Assembly: GCA_023091665.1 (NCBI GenBank) | Contig: JALJCQ010000012.1 | Coordinates: 2,976,001 to 3,040,000, forward strand | Direction: 5' to 3' | DNA: 64,000 nt | Source: Pythium myriotylum | Lineage: Eukaryota > Oomycota > Peronosporomycetes > Pythiales > Pythiaceae | Part shown: one piece after another, positions 42,508 to 52,388 of the stretch | Numbering within the stretch: position 1 is the stretch's first letter | Layout of the letters: every line of letters begins with the position of its first letter | Position numbers and translations under genes: made by a program | Notes under the pieces: model-generated | The model's database searches: none | What the model was told of the DNA's origin: nothing | Seen by the model: only the letters and a program-made list of their open reading frames with translations

Positions 42508-43930
42508 ATGCTGCGCGTCGCGGCGTTCGTGGCGCTGCTCGCGGCCTCGGCCGAGGCCTACAATGTCAAGATCACCAACCAGTGCGCCTTCACGCTCGAG
42601 CTCTTCGACGCCTCGACGGTCGAGAACGTGGCCGTCGGCTCGTCGATCAACCGCGTCATCGCGCCCAACTCGGGCGCGCACGTCTTCCGACACACCAACC
42701 AGGCGCAGGCGACGTGTATGTGAAGCGAGAACAAAACGAGTGGGAAACGAACGAAAAAAAACTAATGGATGGATGGTGGTGTAGTGGCCGAGTTCTCGGG
42801 CGACGGCGGACTCGCGTGGTTCGACATTAGTATCATCCCCACGGGCCCCAAGAGCGGAGTGAGTGGTTCTCTGCGACGTGCTCGAAAGCATCCGAGCGCT
42901 TTACTTACGTGTGGTTTTACGATAGCCGGACTACTGCCCGAGTCTCCAGGAATGCAAGGACCACACTGGCGGTGTCGGCTTCAACGTGCCGATGCAGATT
43001 ATCCCCACGCTACAGGACGGTGCCCGCTGCGTCACGCTCACGTGCATGTACGACGGCTGCCCGGACGCCTACCAGTTCCCCAAGGACGACACCAAGACCC
43101 ACTCGTGCACGCTGGTCTCGGACTTTGAGGTGATCTTCTGTCCGGGAGGCGCCGGTGCCTCGGCACCGGCTCCTGCGCCGACCCCTGCGCCGACCCCTGC
43201 GCCGACGCCAGCTCCGACTCCGGCGCCCACACCGGCACCGACGCCAGCTCCGACGCCTGCCCCGACGCCTGCCCCGACGCCGCCACCAACCCCTGCTCCG
43301 ACGCCGGCTCCCACTCCGGCCCCTACACCGGAGCCGACAACTCCTGCTCCGACGACGCCTGCTCCGACAACGCCTGCCCCGACGACACCAGAGCCGACGA
43401 CACCTGAGCCGACAACGCCTGAGCCGACGACACCTGAGCCAACGACACCGGAGCCGACCCTGAAGGGCGCCAACGAGAATGGCGTGCTTGACGGATCTGC
43501 TTCCTCCGGGTCGTCGGGATCGTCAACGGGTGAAACGGGTGAGACGGATGCACCGTCCGCTGGTGAAATCGGTACCGAAGGAGAGAACGAGTCTGCCACG
43601 ATCGAGTCTCCCCCGGCCGTTGAGACCCCTGGTGCTGGAACCCCCGTCGGCGGTGGTGCTGCGAACACGCCTGCTGGTTCGTCTCCAACGGACACGCAGG
43701 AGGCTAACACGCAATCAGGCAACGCTAGCGGCGGAGGTGCTGGATTCTACGTGATCGGCGCCATCGCTGCGGTCGCTTGTGTTGCTGGTGCGGCCATTTA
43801 CACGATCCGAAAGAAGAAGGCCGAGCTGGAAGAAATGGACCAGAAGACGCCAGACCCGCGCATGACGATGGCGGGCAACCCTCAGCGCTCGATCATGCGC
43901 ACCCCCAAGGATATGATCGACGTGCTGTAA
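42508..43930 (+). CDS. Thaumatin-like type I membrane protein with PAPT repeats, three exons
   Basis: Exons 42508-42715, 42785-42858 and 42926-43930 give 428 residues. The introns are 69 bp (GTATGT...TAG) and 67 bp (GTGAGT...TAG). Residues 1-17 are a signal peptide (MLRVAAFVALLAASAEA). Residues 18-155 look like a thaumatin-like beta domain as in the fungal BYS1-type secreted proteins (YNVKITNQCAFTLELFD, EFSGDGGLAWFDISII, DYCPSL). Then come about 15 APTP-type units, then TTPEP units, a glycosylatable stalk of about 105 residues. A Ser/Gly/Thr-rich part, a membrane helix (FYVIGAIAAVACVAGAAIY) and a short basic tail RKKKAELEE... follow. Likely a wall-spanning surface protein. Splicing is well supported because the single frames lose the domain at both sites. 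Confidence 0.85.
42716..42784 (+). other. Intron 1 of the thaumatin-like gene
   Basis: 69 bp, donor GTATGTGAAG, acceptor GTGTAG. Contains an in-frame TGA directly after the donor. Removal joins ...QAT to LAEFSGDG in frame. Confidence 0.8.
42859..42925 (+). other. Intron 2 of the thaumatin-like gene
   Basis: 67 bp, donor GTGAGTGG, acceptor ACGATAG. Removal joins GPKSG to PDYCPS in frame. Confidence 0.8.
43165..43458 (+). repeat. Coding minisatellite (APTP and TPEP units)
   Basis: Twelve-base units such as GCTCCGACGCCT repeat with third-position variation through the stalk-coding part of the thaumatin-like gene. The first block encodes Ala-Pro-Thr-Pro, the second Thr-Thr-Pro-Ala/Glu-Pro. Such arrays change length readily by slippage or unequal exchange, so alleles may differ. 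Confidence 0.85.
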
Positions 43931-44159
43931 GGCACTGAGCTTGCAGGTGTGTTCAACGCATGGCTCTTGATCCGACACTCCCGTCAGCGAGTTTCTGGGA
44001 TTGAGAGGTGGTTTTCTTCTCTCTATGTAAAGTGCAGCAGCAGCTAGGACGATTCACAACTTCCATTTTGGGCGAGACAATATGAGCTTGACAGTTTTGG
44101 TTCTCCTGGAACTGGCACTTGGTTTGCGCGCGATGTGCTGGGGAAGGATGTGCCGTAGA

Positions 44160-44723
44160 AATGCCAGAGACTCGTTCAGATGCCCAGCACAACGCCTGTG
44201 GTATTCTTCCTTCCCTGTGCTGGACCTTTCTTCACTCAAAATTTGTGACGAGCGTGGTCGAAGCAGCAAATTGTTATGGTCACACGGTTGCAGATCAACG
44301 TGCGACCGAAGTGTCCCGCCGTTTCAAAGCTCCGGGATGGAGCTCTGGTCGCATTGTGGGTGGCAGTTTAGGACGATTGAGCAACGCGCTTTCTGACGCG
44401 GTTGCGGCGGTGTGCCAATCAGCTCATGGTGAGCAGTTCGTGCCACGGGAGTCTGGCCTGAGATACGATTCTTCAACCAAGTGGGCTGGTCATCTCACCG
44501 TTTACGGCAGAGGGAAAGATACTGTCGTCATTGCGCCAAGACAACTTCCCGAGATGTCTCCATCGCATCGCAGGAGGGAATGCTTCTTCTCGCTTGCTCA
44601 TCGTCGGCTTTCACCCAGTACCGTTGGGTTACTCTTTCATTGCCTTCTTGAAGTTGAAGTGAGATCAACTGAACTACCTGTTGGACAGATCTGGAATAAT
44701 ACGCGTCGCTCCTTTCCCTAGCG
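44160..44723 (+). CDS. Unrecognised reading frame of 187 codons
   Basis: The frame runs from ATG 44160 to the stop near 44721 and ends inside the strong inverted repeat at 44706-44742. Composition is protein-like (SRRFKAPGWSSGRIVGGSLG, KWAGHLTVYGRGKDTVVI), but no family is recognised. It could be a transposase relic, given the inverted repeat at its end, or chance. Confidence 0.2.
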
Positions 44724-44742
44724 ACGTCAGGGAAAGGAGCGA
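44706..44742. repeat. Perfect 14-bp inverted repeat (hairpin)
   Basis: TCGCTCCTTTCCCT at 44706-44719 pairs with AGGGAAAGGAGCGA at 44729-44742 around a 9-base loop. A second palindrome CCCGTCAG-C-CTGACGGG follows within a few bases. Two adjacent strong hairpins are typical of element termini or of a transcription stop. Confidence 0.6.
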
Positions 44743-47700
44743 GGCCCGTCAGCCTGACGGGGCTTCCTCAAAAGGGAGACCTTCGCTTGAAAGCGTAATC
44801 AGAGCGAAAAACTTCGTTGAGTCTGCGTGGTCAGACGACGTCATTCAAGGCAGTTCTCCGATCGCACGCTAACGTAAGGCACACTGTTGACCACGTCGCC
44901 GATCCAAACAGCGTGTTCTGAACATGCAGACGAACGGCACGCGAGAACCACTATGGCGATTGAACTATCCATGAAATTTCACAAGTTTCCCGACAAAACG
45001 GCATGACGAGATGGGGCAGAACATGCTGGAGAAACAGGCCTGCAGGAGGAGGAACGACGTGTCCCCATCCACCCTGGAAGGTAAGCATCCGGTCTTCTCC
45101 GAGCGCGAGGATTGCTCACACCGGTCCCTTCAGAATCGCAAGAAGTGGATCTCCACGGTCCCTCTTCAAAATTCAACTGGAGGCAAGAGTAGCACTCGGA
45201 AGATATGCAGACCTCTCCGTCGTGGAGGAGAAGCTCGGGAGGAGTCACTCAAAGTCGTCGCGGATCAGTGAGGTACAGTGGTCGCTCCCGTTCGGACGCG
45301 ATTCCAAGAAGACCCTCCTGTCAGGTCTATCCTCTGCGTCGGAAAGGATAGTTTCTCATCCACGGGCTCTGACCACATGAAGATGGCGAACGGATCGGAT
45401 CCAAAAATCGACCGAGATCCAGCCGTGCGGACCGCGGCTCGAGCGGACGAAGCGCTTGCGTCGACATCTGCGATTTGATTCCTTCTCTGGCGTTCCACAA
45501 GCAGACACCGTGGCCCACGACGCGACTATGTTTTCAAACACAGAGAAGATTTTCCGTCCGTTCGTTCGTCGCACGAGTTACGAGCGATCGCCGCCTAAGT
45601 GGACCCCTCATGTTTCGCTCGTCGGCCGCCATGGAGCAAGGCGTCGTGCCTCCGCTCTCGTACCGTACTGTAATGTACGCTGTGAATGTATAGTGGTCGC
45701 TCGGTCGCCTTCGCGAAATGGAGTGAGGGCGCTCGCCATTTCCACAACGGAGACGGTGACCGGCACCTGATCTGCTGGCGTGCGTCGACAAAGCCAGGCC
45801 GAAGAGACACAGTGGGATCAGACTCAGTGGAGGGAGTCTGAGCCCAAGAGCTCCGGCCGGATCGGGGTGAAGGAGATTATAATTTTTCGATTATTTGCAT
45901 TCCCTCGTGTTCCCTCGACGGCTCGGGATCCGAGATCCAGAGAGAAGAAGCAACGATGGCCGCACATCGCCAGATCCATTCGCAAGAGGGAAATTTGACG
46001 GCGCAGTGACGCGCAGACCACGATTGGTCATGCGTGCGACGCGTCTAATCGCACTGGCCTCTTGGAGATTTTTGTAGGTACGGAGTCCGCATCCTGCTTG
46101 CCCCGGATGCGTCTTCTGAACAGTTGAGTCTACATGTGGTCCCTAGAGAGGCGTGCGTGCGAGCTCGACTATCCATGTGGCGGCCAAAGAGCTGTCCTAA
46201 TTGTCTCTATTCAGCGTGGATGATCCAAGCCTCGATAACGTTAGCGAGCCGAAGTACGGAGAGTCGGGACGAGAAAAACGCGACCACTCGGTCAGCATGC
46301 AACTTCTGTACCACTCGATGGGCATCCTCCTCGGTGGATACATCGGGTTGCCTTCGCCTTCGCCATGCCGTGCCTTCTGCAATCGGTTCCCTCGCCACGT
46401 TCGTCTTACGGGTTGCAAATCGCACAGACTGGCTACATACCGTGTCATCCTTTCGTCGGTCTGAGTACCGCGGGATCGTGGACGCGTCGATGGGAGTTGA
46501 CCCGTGGCCCGATGCGCAACTTGTAGTTGCAAGCAACATGGTGGTCTTACACGGTACACTGTATGTATCGACCGTCGTCAACTGCTCAAAGAAGATGGTT
46601 TCTGGGTGCCTGGTCTCGGTAAATGCCGCCGGACATTGTCGCTCACCACCCAGCTGCAGACGTACGTGATTCCCGGTGCGCTACTGGGCAGTTCACTCTC
46701 CGGGCGCCGCCGTAAGCATCTGTACGACACGACACGGGCAAGTACAGTCTCCCCACCGCGGTTTGCCTGGCGTGGCCTTAGCAAGAGTACAGTGCCGGGG
46801 TAGCTTTCCTTGACGGATCGTTTCGCACATGGCGTCGTAGGCTTTCGTCTAGTGTATGGAATCAGCAAAATTTGAGACGGCAAAGTATTATGCACTGCGA
46901 CGAAACGAGTGGTTCCCCGCTCACCGATGAAAGCATTTTTGTATGGCCAACCGAAAACCGTTGCTCCAAGCCTTCGATATAGTCAGACAAAGTAGTCAGC
47001 ACTACCTGAAATCCCAGAGAGACCCAGAAAATACCGTAGGAAAGCAGCGAGATGGCAAAAAATCACGCGCCGGCGGATGCATGGAGCCACCACACCATTC
47101 ACAATGACTCAAGATCTTTTTTATCTCATCATGTTTGCACAGCAACCGGTAAGGCCACGCTGCCCACGCCAGTCGAGCAGTCCAGTACCACTTGCCGCAG
47201 TGAATCTTGCATAGAGGCGGCGGCACGAGTCATCCGATAAACACACTCTCTGGAGACTGGAGACCAGAGGACCCCCCCTCTAACTCGTTCTCTCTCATCT
47301 GCGTCTTGACTAAGAGAAACAAGACCGAAACACCGTGTTAGCCTCGACCTCAATCCTTGCAACTGGGTGATCCAGAGAAGAGCTCTCTCTCTCTCTCTCT
47401 CCTTCCCTTCAAGCCTTGGCGAGAAATCCCTCAAGATCCAAATTCTCTCGCGAGATTTGCAACTCGGGGCGAGATCTTGGTGTTGACGGGTGCCCGGTCT
47501 CTCGTGCCGGAGACCGCATCAGAAAGGTTAGGGGATTCCTGATCCCACGCTGACATGCAGCTGACACGCAAGAGAGACGGGCTCGGGTGACGTTGACCAG
47601 CTTACCGGCGGGCCTGTCCGCCTCGGTGTCGCGGAGGGCGATGGGCAACTCTTCCCCAGCCTCGCTTTGGCTTGGATGACGCCACGGCAGCCTCGTCTTC

Positions 47701-47872
47701 CCGTGTCTGTGTTTGGTGGCGGCTTGGCCGGCCGAACAAGTGAGTGTCGCCCGAGCTCAGTTGCAATTTTGCCTCGTCGAGTGTGGCGCGATCCGACATC
47801 GGCTTGCTCGCCCCAGCCCTTCCTCTGCAAAAACACGCGCCGCTCGCTTCCCGGATCCGACTTTGACCGGCG

Positions 47873-48640
47873 ATGACGAGCAAGGTCTCTCCTACTAGCG
47901 AGTTCGCGCCCAAGGACGTGGCGCCGTTCCTCAAGCAGCTCCGCGCGATGCTCAACGAGGAGCAGCCGACGATCATCCGCTGGACCAACAACGGCCGTGC
48001 TTTCGAGATCGTCGACATGGAGCTCATGATGGAGCACGTGCTTCCAAAGTACTTTAAGCACCGCAAGTACACGAGCTTCCAGCGACAACTCAATTATTTC
48101 AACTTCCGCAAGTGGACCAAGTCCAAGGCCACTATGTGCACGTTCTCGAACGAGTTCTTCGTGCGCGACCAGCCCGAGCTCGCGTGGAGAATAACACGCA
48201 AGAAGTCGGTGCACAGCCACCACCAGCAGAAGGCTGCAGGCAAGTCATCACGTGCTGCGATCAGCTCGCCGCCGCCGTCCTCAGGAGATGAAGAAGACGA
48301 CGAGTCCACGAAGGTCGAGTCGGTGGCCCATTGGAGCGAACCGACGACAACGCCATTCGCGATCAGCGTGCCAACGATCTCGACGTGCAACGAGGCACTG
48401 ACATCAGCCCCGTTCCCGTCTCCTACGGACATGGACATGATGCTCAAGAGCTACGACTACACAGTCTACGACATTGAGCCGACGTCCTTATCTGCTCCGG
48501 CCGCACAGCTCGAGCCGTTCGAGTGGATTGACGCCCTCCTCCCTTTTGTAGATCGGCCCGAGGAAGAGGTCTACCCAACATATGTGTACCCTAGCGTAGC
48601 TATGCCCGTGTCGAGACCGTACGACTACATCGCACTGTAA
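47873..48640 (+). CDS. Heat-shock-factor-type transcription factor
   Basis: 255 residues from ATG 47873. Residues 13-108 are an HSF DNA-binding domain: FLKQLRAML, IIRWTNNGRAFEI, and the recognition helix SFQRQLNYFNFRKW, followed by NEFFVRDQPELAWRITRKK. HSFs bind arrays of nGAAn. Unlike classical HSFs no heptad-repeat trimerisation region follows; there is a His/Lys-rich basic patch, a Ser/acidic stretch (SSGDEEDDEST) and a C-terminal acidic-aromatic segment (FEWIDALLPFVDRPEEE) that could activate transcription. Intronless. Targets unknown; the LTRs at the left of the window carry matching motifs. Confidence 0.9.
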   Translation: MTSKVSPTSEFAPKDVAPFLKQLRAMLNEEQPTIIRWTNNGRAFEIVDMELMMEHVLPKYFKHRKYTSFQRQLNYFNFRKWTKSKATMCTFSNEFFVRDQPELAWRITRKKSVHSHHQQKAAGKSSRAAISSPPPSSGDEEDDESTKVESVAHWSEPTTTPFAISVPTISTCNEALTSAPFPSPTDMDMMLKSYDYTVYDIEPTSLSAPAAQLEPFEWIDALLPFVDRPEEEVYPTYVYPSVAMPVSRPYDYIAL

Positions 48641-49579
48641 ATTAAACCACTACGAATCTCCATGAACACTGCTACTGATTGTCGTACCCTATGCACCCCT
48701 TTGGTCCCGCACGGTTGCCAGACTCCCATCCTCACGAGCTCGTGATCGTCGACCTCACGCTGCTGAACCGACATTTTCCTCCAACTCCCAGTATCCAAGC
48801 GTGGGGCCAGTCAGCGTCGGCTTCCAGCTGCCGCAACTATCAGTGTCCAGCAGTGGATGCCAAGGTAAGGCTCGCGCCGACTCGTGATCATGGCTCGTGT
48901 GCCAAATTACAGTATCGCACCGGGACCAGCCTAATCTCCTTCCAGCTGCCACGACAATGGGCGCCGCTTCCCCTGTCGCAGGCGTCGGCTGCGAGCTCGA
49001 TCTTACCAAGGCAGTATCAACATGGACACCAAACGAAGTGAGCGTAATCTCGGCGGTCGTCTCAGCGTCTCGAGAACAGTTTGCAATGTGCGACGCGCGT
49101 GCTGTGTAAGCATCTCGCGTTGAGATAATCCTGTCCGTTCCGCCACGTCAGGCGCGTATGAGCCGTGCCGAAGAAGCCGTGGTGGCTTCTGGGCGTTTAT
49201 GGAGAGACTGGGATGCGAGACTGATCGCGAGTCGCCTGCGTCGGTCCACGAAGAACAACCCAGCGAGGGAAACTCTGGGCCACAAGTGCCAGAAGATTGC
49301 TCGACATCGAGGAAGAGAGAGAGAGGAGTTCGAGGACGTTCGCAAGTGTGGGATGCCGCTGTCAACACACATCTCTCCGGTCGTTCACATGCTGTTGAGT
49401 CGCGCTTCCCGCACGTCTAGGAAATCAAGTGAAGCTGCCTGAGTCAAGCATTGTCACCGCCTGCGACAGGGTATTGTACCATAGAGGCTCTCAATGGTCG
49501 CGTCAACACGCCAAGCATGTTACGTCCGGCTGATCACGCTTCGGGTATCAAATCTCACAGGAGGTGGAGAACGGAGAAA
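48641..49579. other. Intergenic region
   Basis: No supported gene. A frame at 48679-49041 has splice-like signals (CAAGGTAAGG near 48860 and CTCCTTCCAG near 48948) and repeats of CTTCCAGCTGCC, but no domain. The DNA before 49580 should hold the promoter of the ankyrin gene; an upstream frame extension to 49451 depends on a TTG. Confidence 0.35.
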
Positions 49580-51424
49580 ATGGACGCCGATCTGGCACTC
49601 GTGCAATGCGTTCTGCTACGCGTGGACACCCGACTCGCGCCACTCGCTCACGTTGCGCAACTCTTGACGTCTTTTCTTGATGTGGCAGTCTTGGTGCCGC
49701 TCACGAAGGCTGCCGCCAGCGGAAGTCTCCGGCTCTTCGACCGCGTCGCTGCTCGCGTTGCGTGCGACACGAGTGAGAGCGGCGCGCGTAAGCGCCATTG
49801 GTTTGCGCTCGCGCTGCGGGAAGCGCTCGAGCGTGACGACCTCGACATCGTGAAACGGATTCACGCGATTCATCCTGACCGACTGGGCGTCTTCGCGTCC
49901 GTTTCGCTGCCTCCACTCCACACGGCGACGCTGGGACTCGCGCTGCAGCACGGGACCCTGGAGACCGTTCAATGGGTCATCGAGAATCGATGCGACCGCT
50001 TGTGCTGTCAACCAGGTGTAGAAAACCTTTGCCGGGGGTGTTTGCAGCGAGTTCTCCCGTGTATCGGCGATCGTGACACCTTCCGCATCGTGGTTTGGCT
50101 GATTGAGCGAGGTGCAATCGGCCGCCTCGATCTGTACACACTGCGATGTTTATCGCGGGCCATGGAACTCAGCTGCGAGCTCGTCGCGTTTCTGAACGAG
50201 CACAGACTGCTTGACCAAGATATTCTTCTGTCTGTGCTCTTGAACGTCGTTCGTGTGGGCAACGAACCGTACGCAATGCAGCTTCTCGAACTCTTGAAGC
50301 CGTCGATTCTATCCCAACCATCCTTGATTGTCTTGACTTTGACAGCAGCAGCACGAGGGCTCGAAGCATTGGTCTCCAAACTGATTGGCGGTGAATGGTA
50401 TGATGATCTCGCGAGGATTTTTACGTGGACTCGCTCGAAGCCCGAGGCGAAAACGGCTCTCGCGTGGAATGGCGATGTGGTTAGAGAGATTGTTGGTAAC
50501 ATGCGTATCTCGAATATTTATGCGGATATCGCGTCAAGATTTGGTGACTTGGACACGATCACAACCATGTACCAAGAGCGAAACCTCCTCCCTGTTTTCC
50601 CAACTATGCTGCACAACATCCACGGTCAAAGCTTGGTAGTCGACGCTCTGACTTGGTTAAGAGAGATCGGCGCTACTTTGCCCGACGCGTCCCTTCTCAT
50701 GGATATGGCGGCCGGGTTGGGATATCTCGACGTCGTGCAATGGTTTCACCACAACTCGGATCAAGGGTGCTCCCGCTCAGCGATGGATCGTGCCGCATGT
50801 AATGGACACCTCGATGTCGTCAAATGGCTTCGTGCTAACCGAACCGAAGGATGCTCACTGGCTGCGTTTAGTGGGGCAGCACGCAGTGGCCATTTGCATG
50901 TTCTCATATGGTTTTATGAGAACAACATGCTGCGCGACGTCCCAGCAGCGCTCAAAGAAGCAGCACAACATGGCCATCTTGAGGTGCTCATCTGGCTCAC
51001 CGAGCTTCCCACCATTGTGAAATGTGCGCGGTGTATTTGTCGACGTGTGTTTCACGGATCGAGAATCACTCACCCAAGCGTTGATGTCCTTCGCTGGATG
51101 GCCGAACAGTCTCCCGAGATGTGCACTCCGTGCTTGCAATCGGTAGATGAAGCTACTGCTCAACCCAATATCGTCATTGCCGCTGCTTCTGTTGGGGATC
51201 TCGAGCTGTTGGAGTACGTGTCAAGATACCATCGCGACAAGCTGGGCACCAACCGCATATCGTGGATTATTGAGCTGACGGCCAAGCGTGGGCATTTGGG
51301 TGTGGTTCAGTGGTTTGATCAAATCTTCCCCAAGTGGAGCGGAAGCTGGGCTTCAGTAATGGAAAAAGCCAGAAACTGTGGCCACGACCACGTAGTCTCA
51401 TGGATCAACGAACGAACCGCGTGA
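49580..51424 (+). CDS. Ankyrin-repeat protein, long paralogue
   Basis: 614 residues from ATG 49580 (MDADLALVQCVLLRV). The C-terminal half has clear ankyrin repeats with the oomycete pattern G(H/Y)LDVV.W (GYLDVVQWFHHN, GHLDVVKWLRAN, GHLHVLIWFYEN, GHLEVLIWLTEL, GHLGVVQWFDQI). The N-terminal half has diverged repeats and a cysteine cluster CC-x7-C-x2-C (CCQPGVENLCRGC, near residues 140-155), followed by GDRD. Ankyrin repeats bind proteins; partners are unknown. Its closest relative here is the 380-residue protein at 55960, which shares the cluster and the N-terminal part. Intronless. Confidence 0.9.
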   Translation: MDADLALVQCVLLRVDTRLAPLAHVAQLLTSFLDVAVLVPLTKAAASGSLRLFDRVAARVACDTSESGARKRHWFALALREALERDDLDIVKRIHAIHPDRLGVFASVSLPPLHTATLGLALQHGTLETVQWVIENRCDRLCCQPGVENLCRGCLQRVLPCIGDRDTFRIVVWLIERGAIGRLDLYTLRCLSRAMELSCELVAFLNEHRLLDQDILLSVLLNVVRVGNEPYAMQLLELLKPSILSQPSLIVLTLTAAARGLEALVSKLIGGEWYDDLARIFTWTRSKPEAKTALAWNGDVVREIVGNMRISNIYADIASRFGDLDTITTMYQERNLLPVFPTMLHNIHGQSLVVDALTWLREIGATLPDASLLMDMAAGLGYLDVVQWFHHNSDQGCSRSAMDRAACNGHLDVVKWLRANRTEGCSLAAFSGAARSGHLHVLIWFYENNMLRDVPAALKEAAQHGHLEVLIWLTELPTIVKCARCICRRVFHGSRITHPSVDVLRWMAEQSPEMCTPCLQSVDEATAQPNIVIAAASVGDLELLEYVSRYHRDKLGTNRISWIIELTAKRGHLGVVQWFDQIFPKWSGSWASVMEKARNCGHDHVVSWINERTA

Positions 51425-52388
51425 GTGAGGTTCTTGCATACCGTTATGATCAATACATCGTAACCTTCTTGGTGTCTTTGTAAGCAGATGCTCGCGAGTT
51501 GATTGATCGTAACTGAACTCAACGCGATTCTCCTAGCGAAAGAAGCCAGCGAGAACGCGTGCTTCTGCAAGGAGTCGCCGAGAAATCCAGTCTCCATCTA
51601 TCCAGCTGAGATCACCAGCAAAGCCCATCACACCCATCGGCTTCCGGAATAAGAATCGGCAGCGTGGCTCTTTCTATAGAAGAGCTGCAAGTCGCAAAGG
51701 CGTCGCGGTCGCAGTCGCCACGCTGATATGCTGGCGCAAGCAACTTGCGCGTCGCGATTACGACTGTGAGGGACCCACGCATTCTTATTCTGGCCAGCTC
51801 AGCTGCTCGACAGACCGCCGACAACCACTCGATCGCCAATGCTGCCACCACGCAGATCTCGATGACACGCGTAGCCAGGGGCTGACCGGCTGAGACGAAC
51901 GAGGTGGCGGGTTACTCACTGGCCCTGTCAGCAGCACGCACGCTGTAACGCTGCTGCTGTATGCCGTCAAGAGGCCGTGACCAGACCCCAGAGAGCGCCC
52001 ATTCCATTGGGTCTCGGCGAATGGGTTCAGCACTGTTGCCCATTCGACAGAAAGAAAACCAAACTCATGCTAAGCTCACTATTACGAGCAAGTTGAAGTG
52101 CTCATCACCGTGGCAGACCTGTTGAGGGGCTCTTATTGCAAGCAGTTGGCCAGCCAGAAAGTCCCACGTCGCGCAGAAGAGTCGCTGTCGCGAAGCGGAA
52201 CGCGCTCGGAAGCGGTGGGCAACGCTCGCTCGCAGCCGAGCTTCTGCGCTTTTCACGAGGTTGTCGCGTGGCGGATGTGGTCGGAGGAAAGAAGACGACT
52301 GACTGCAGCGCTTTCCATCGATCGGCTGGCCGTGGGGGAGAGGCGACCTGCGAAGGGATCACTTATCTAAAAGCCGCCGTCTCGCTCG
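51425..52388. other. Intergenic region
   Basis: 0.96 kb without a supported gene. Overlapping short frames on both strands lack domains. The last part before 52389 carries the promoter of the FYVE gene. Confidence 0.4.

Larger units (their letters stand above)
43931..47872. other. 3.9 kb without a recognised gene
   Basis: The longest frames are 44160-44721 (187 codons from an ATG, plus), 45003-45380 and minus-strand 46207-46581 and 46578-46895. None shows a domain I know. A perfect 14-bp inverted repeat (TCGCTCCTTTCCCT, 44706-44719/44729-44742) and next to it a CCCGTCAG/CTGACGGG palindrome (about 44745-44761) suggest a foldback or element end. A (CT)10 microsatellite lies at 47383-47402 in front of the HSF gene. 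The stretch may be further decayed mobile DNA. Confidence 0.35.

Noticed and set aside
42328..42891. 187-codon minus-strand frame opposite the first exon of the thaumatin-like gene
   Set aside because: The plus strand has signal peptide, domain and splice sites; the minus frame has none.
34470..43930. RXLR or Crinkler effectors among the secreted proteins
   Set aside because: Neither signal-peptide protein has RXLR, EER or LFLAK motifs, and both have membrane anchors.
47528..48223. 231-codon minus-strand frame opposite the HSF gene
   Set aside because: Antisense shadow of the HSF DNA-binding domain.
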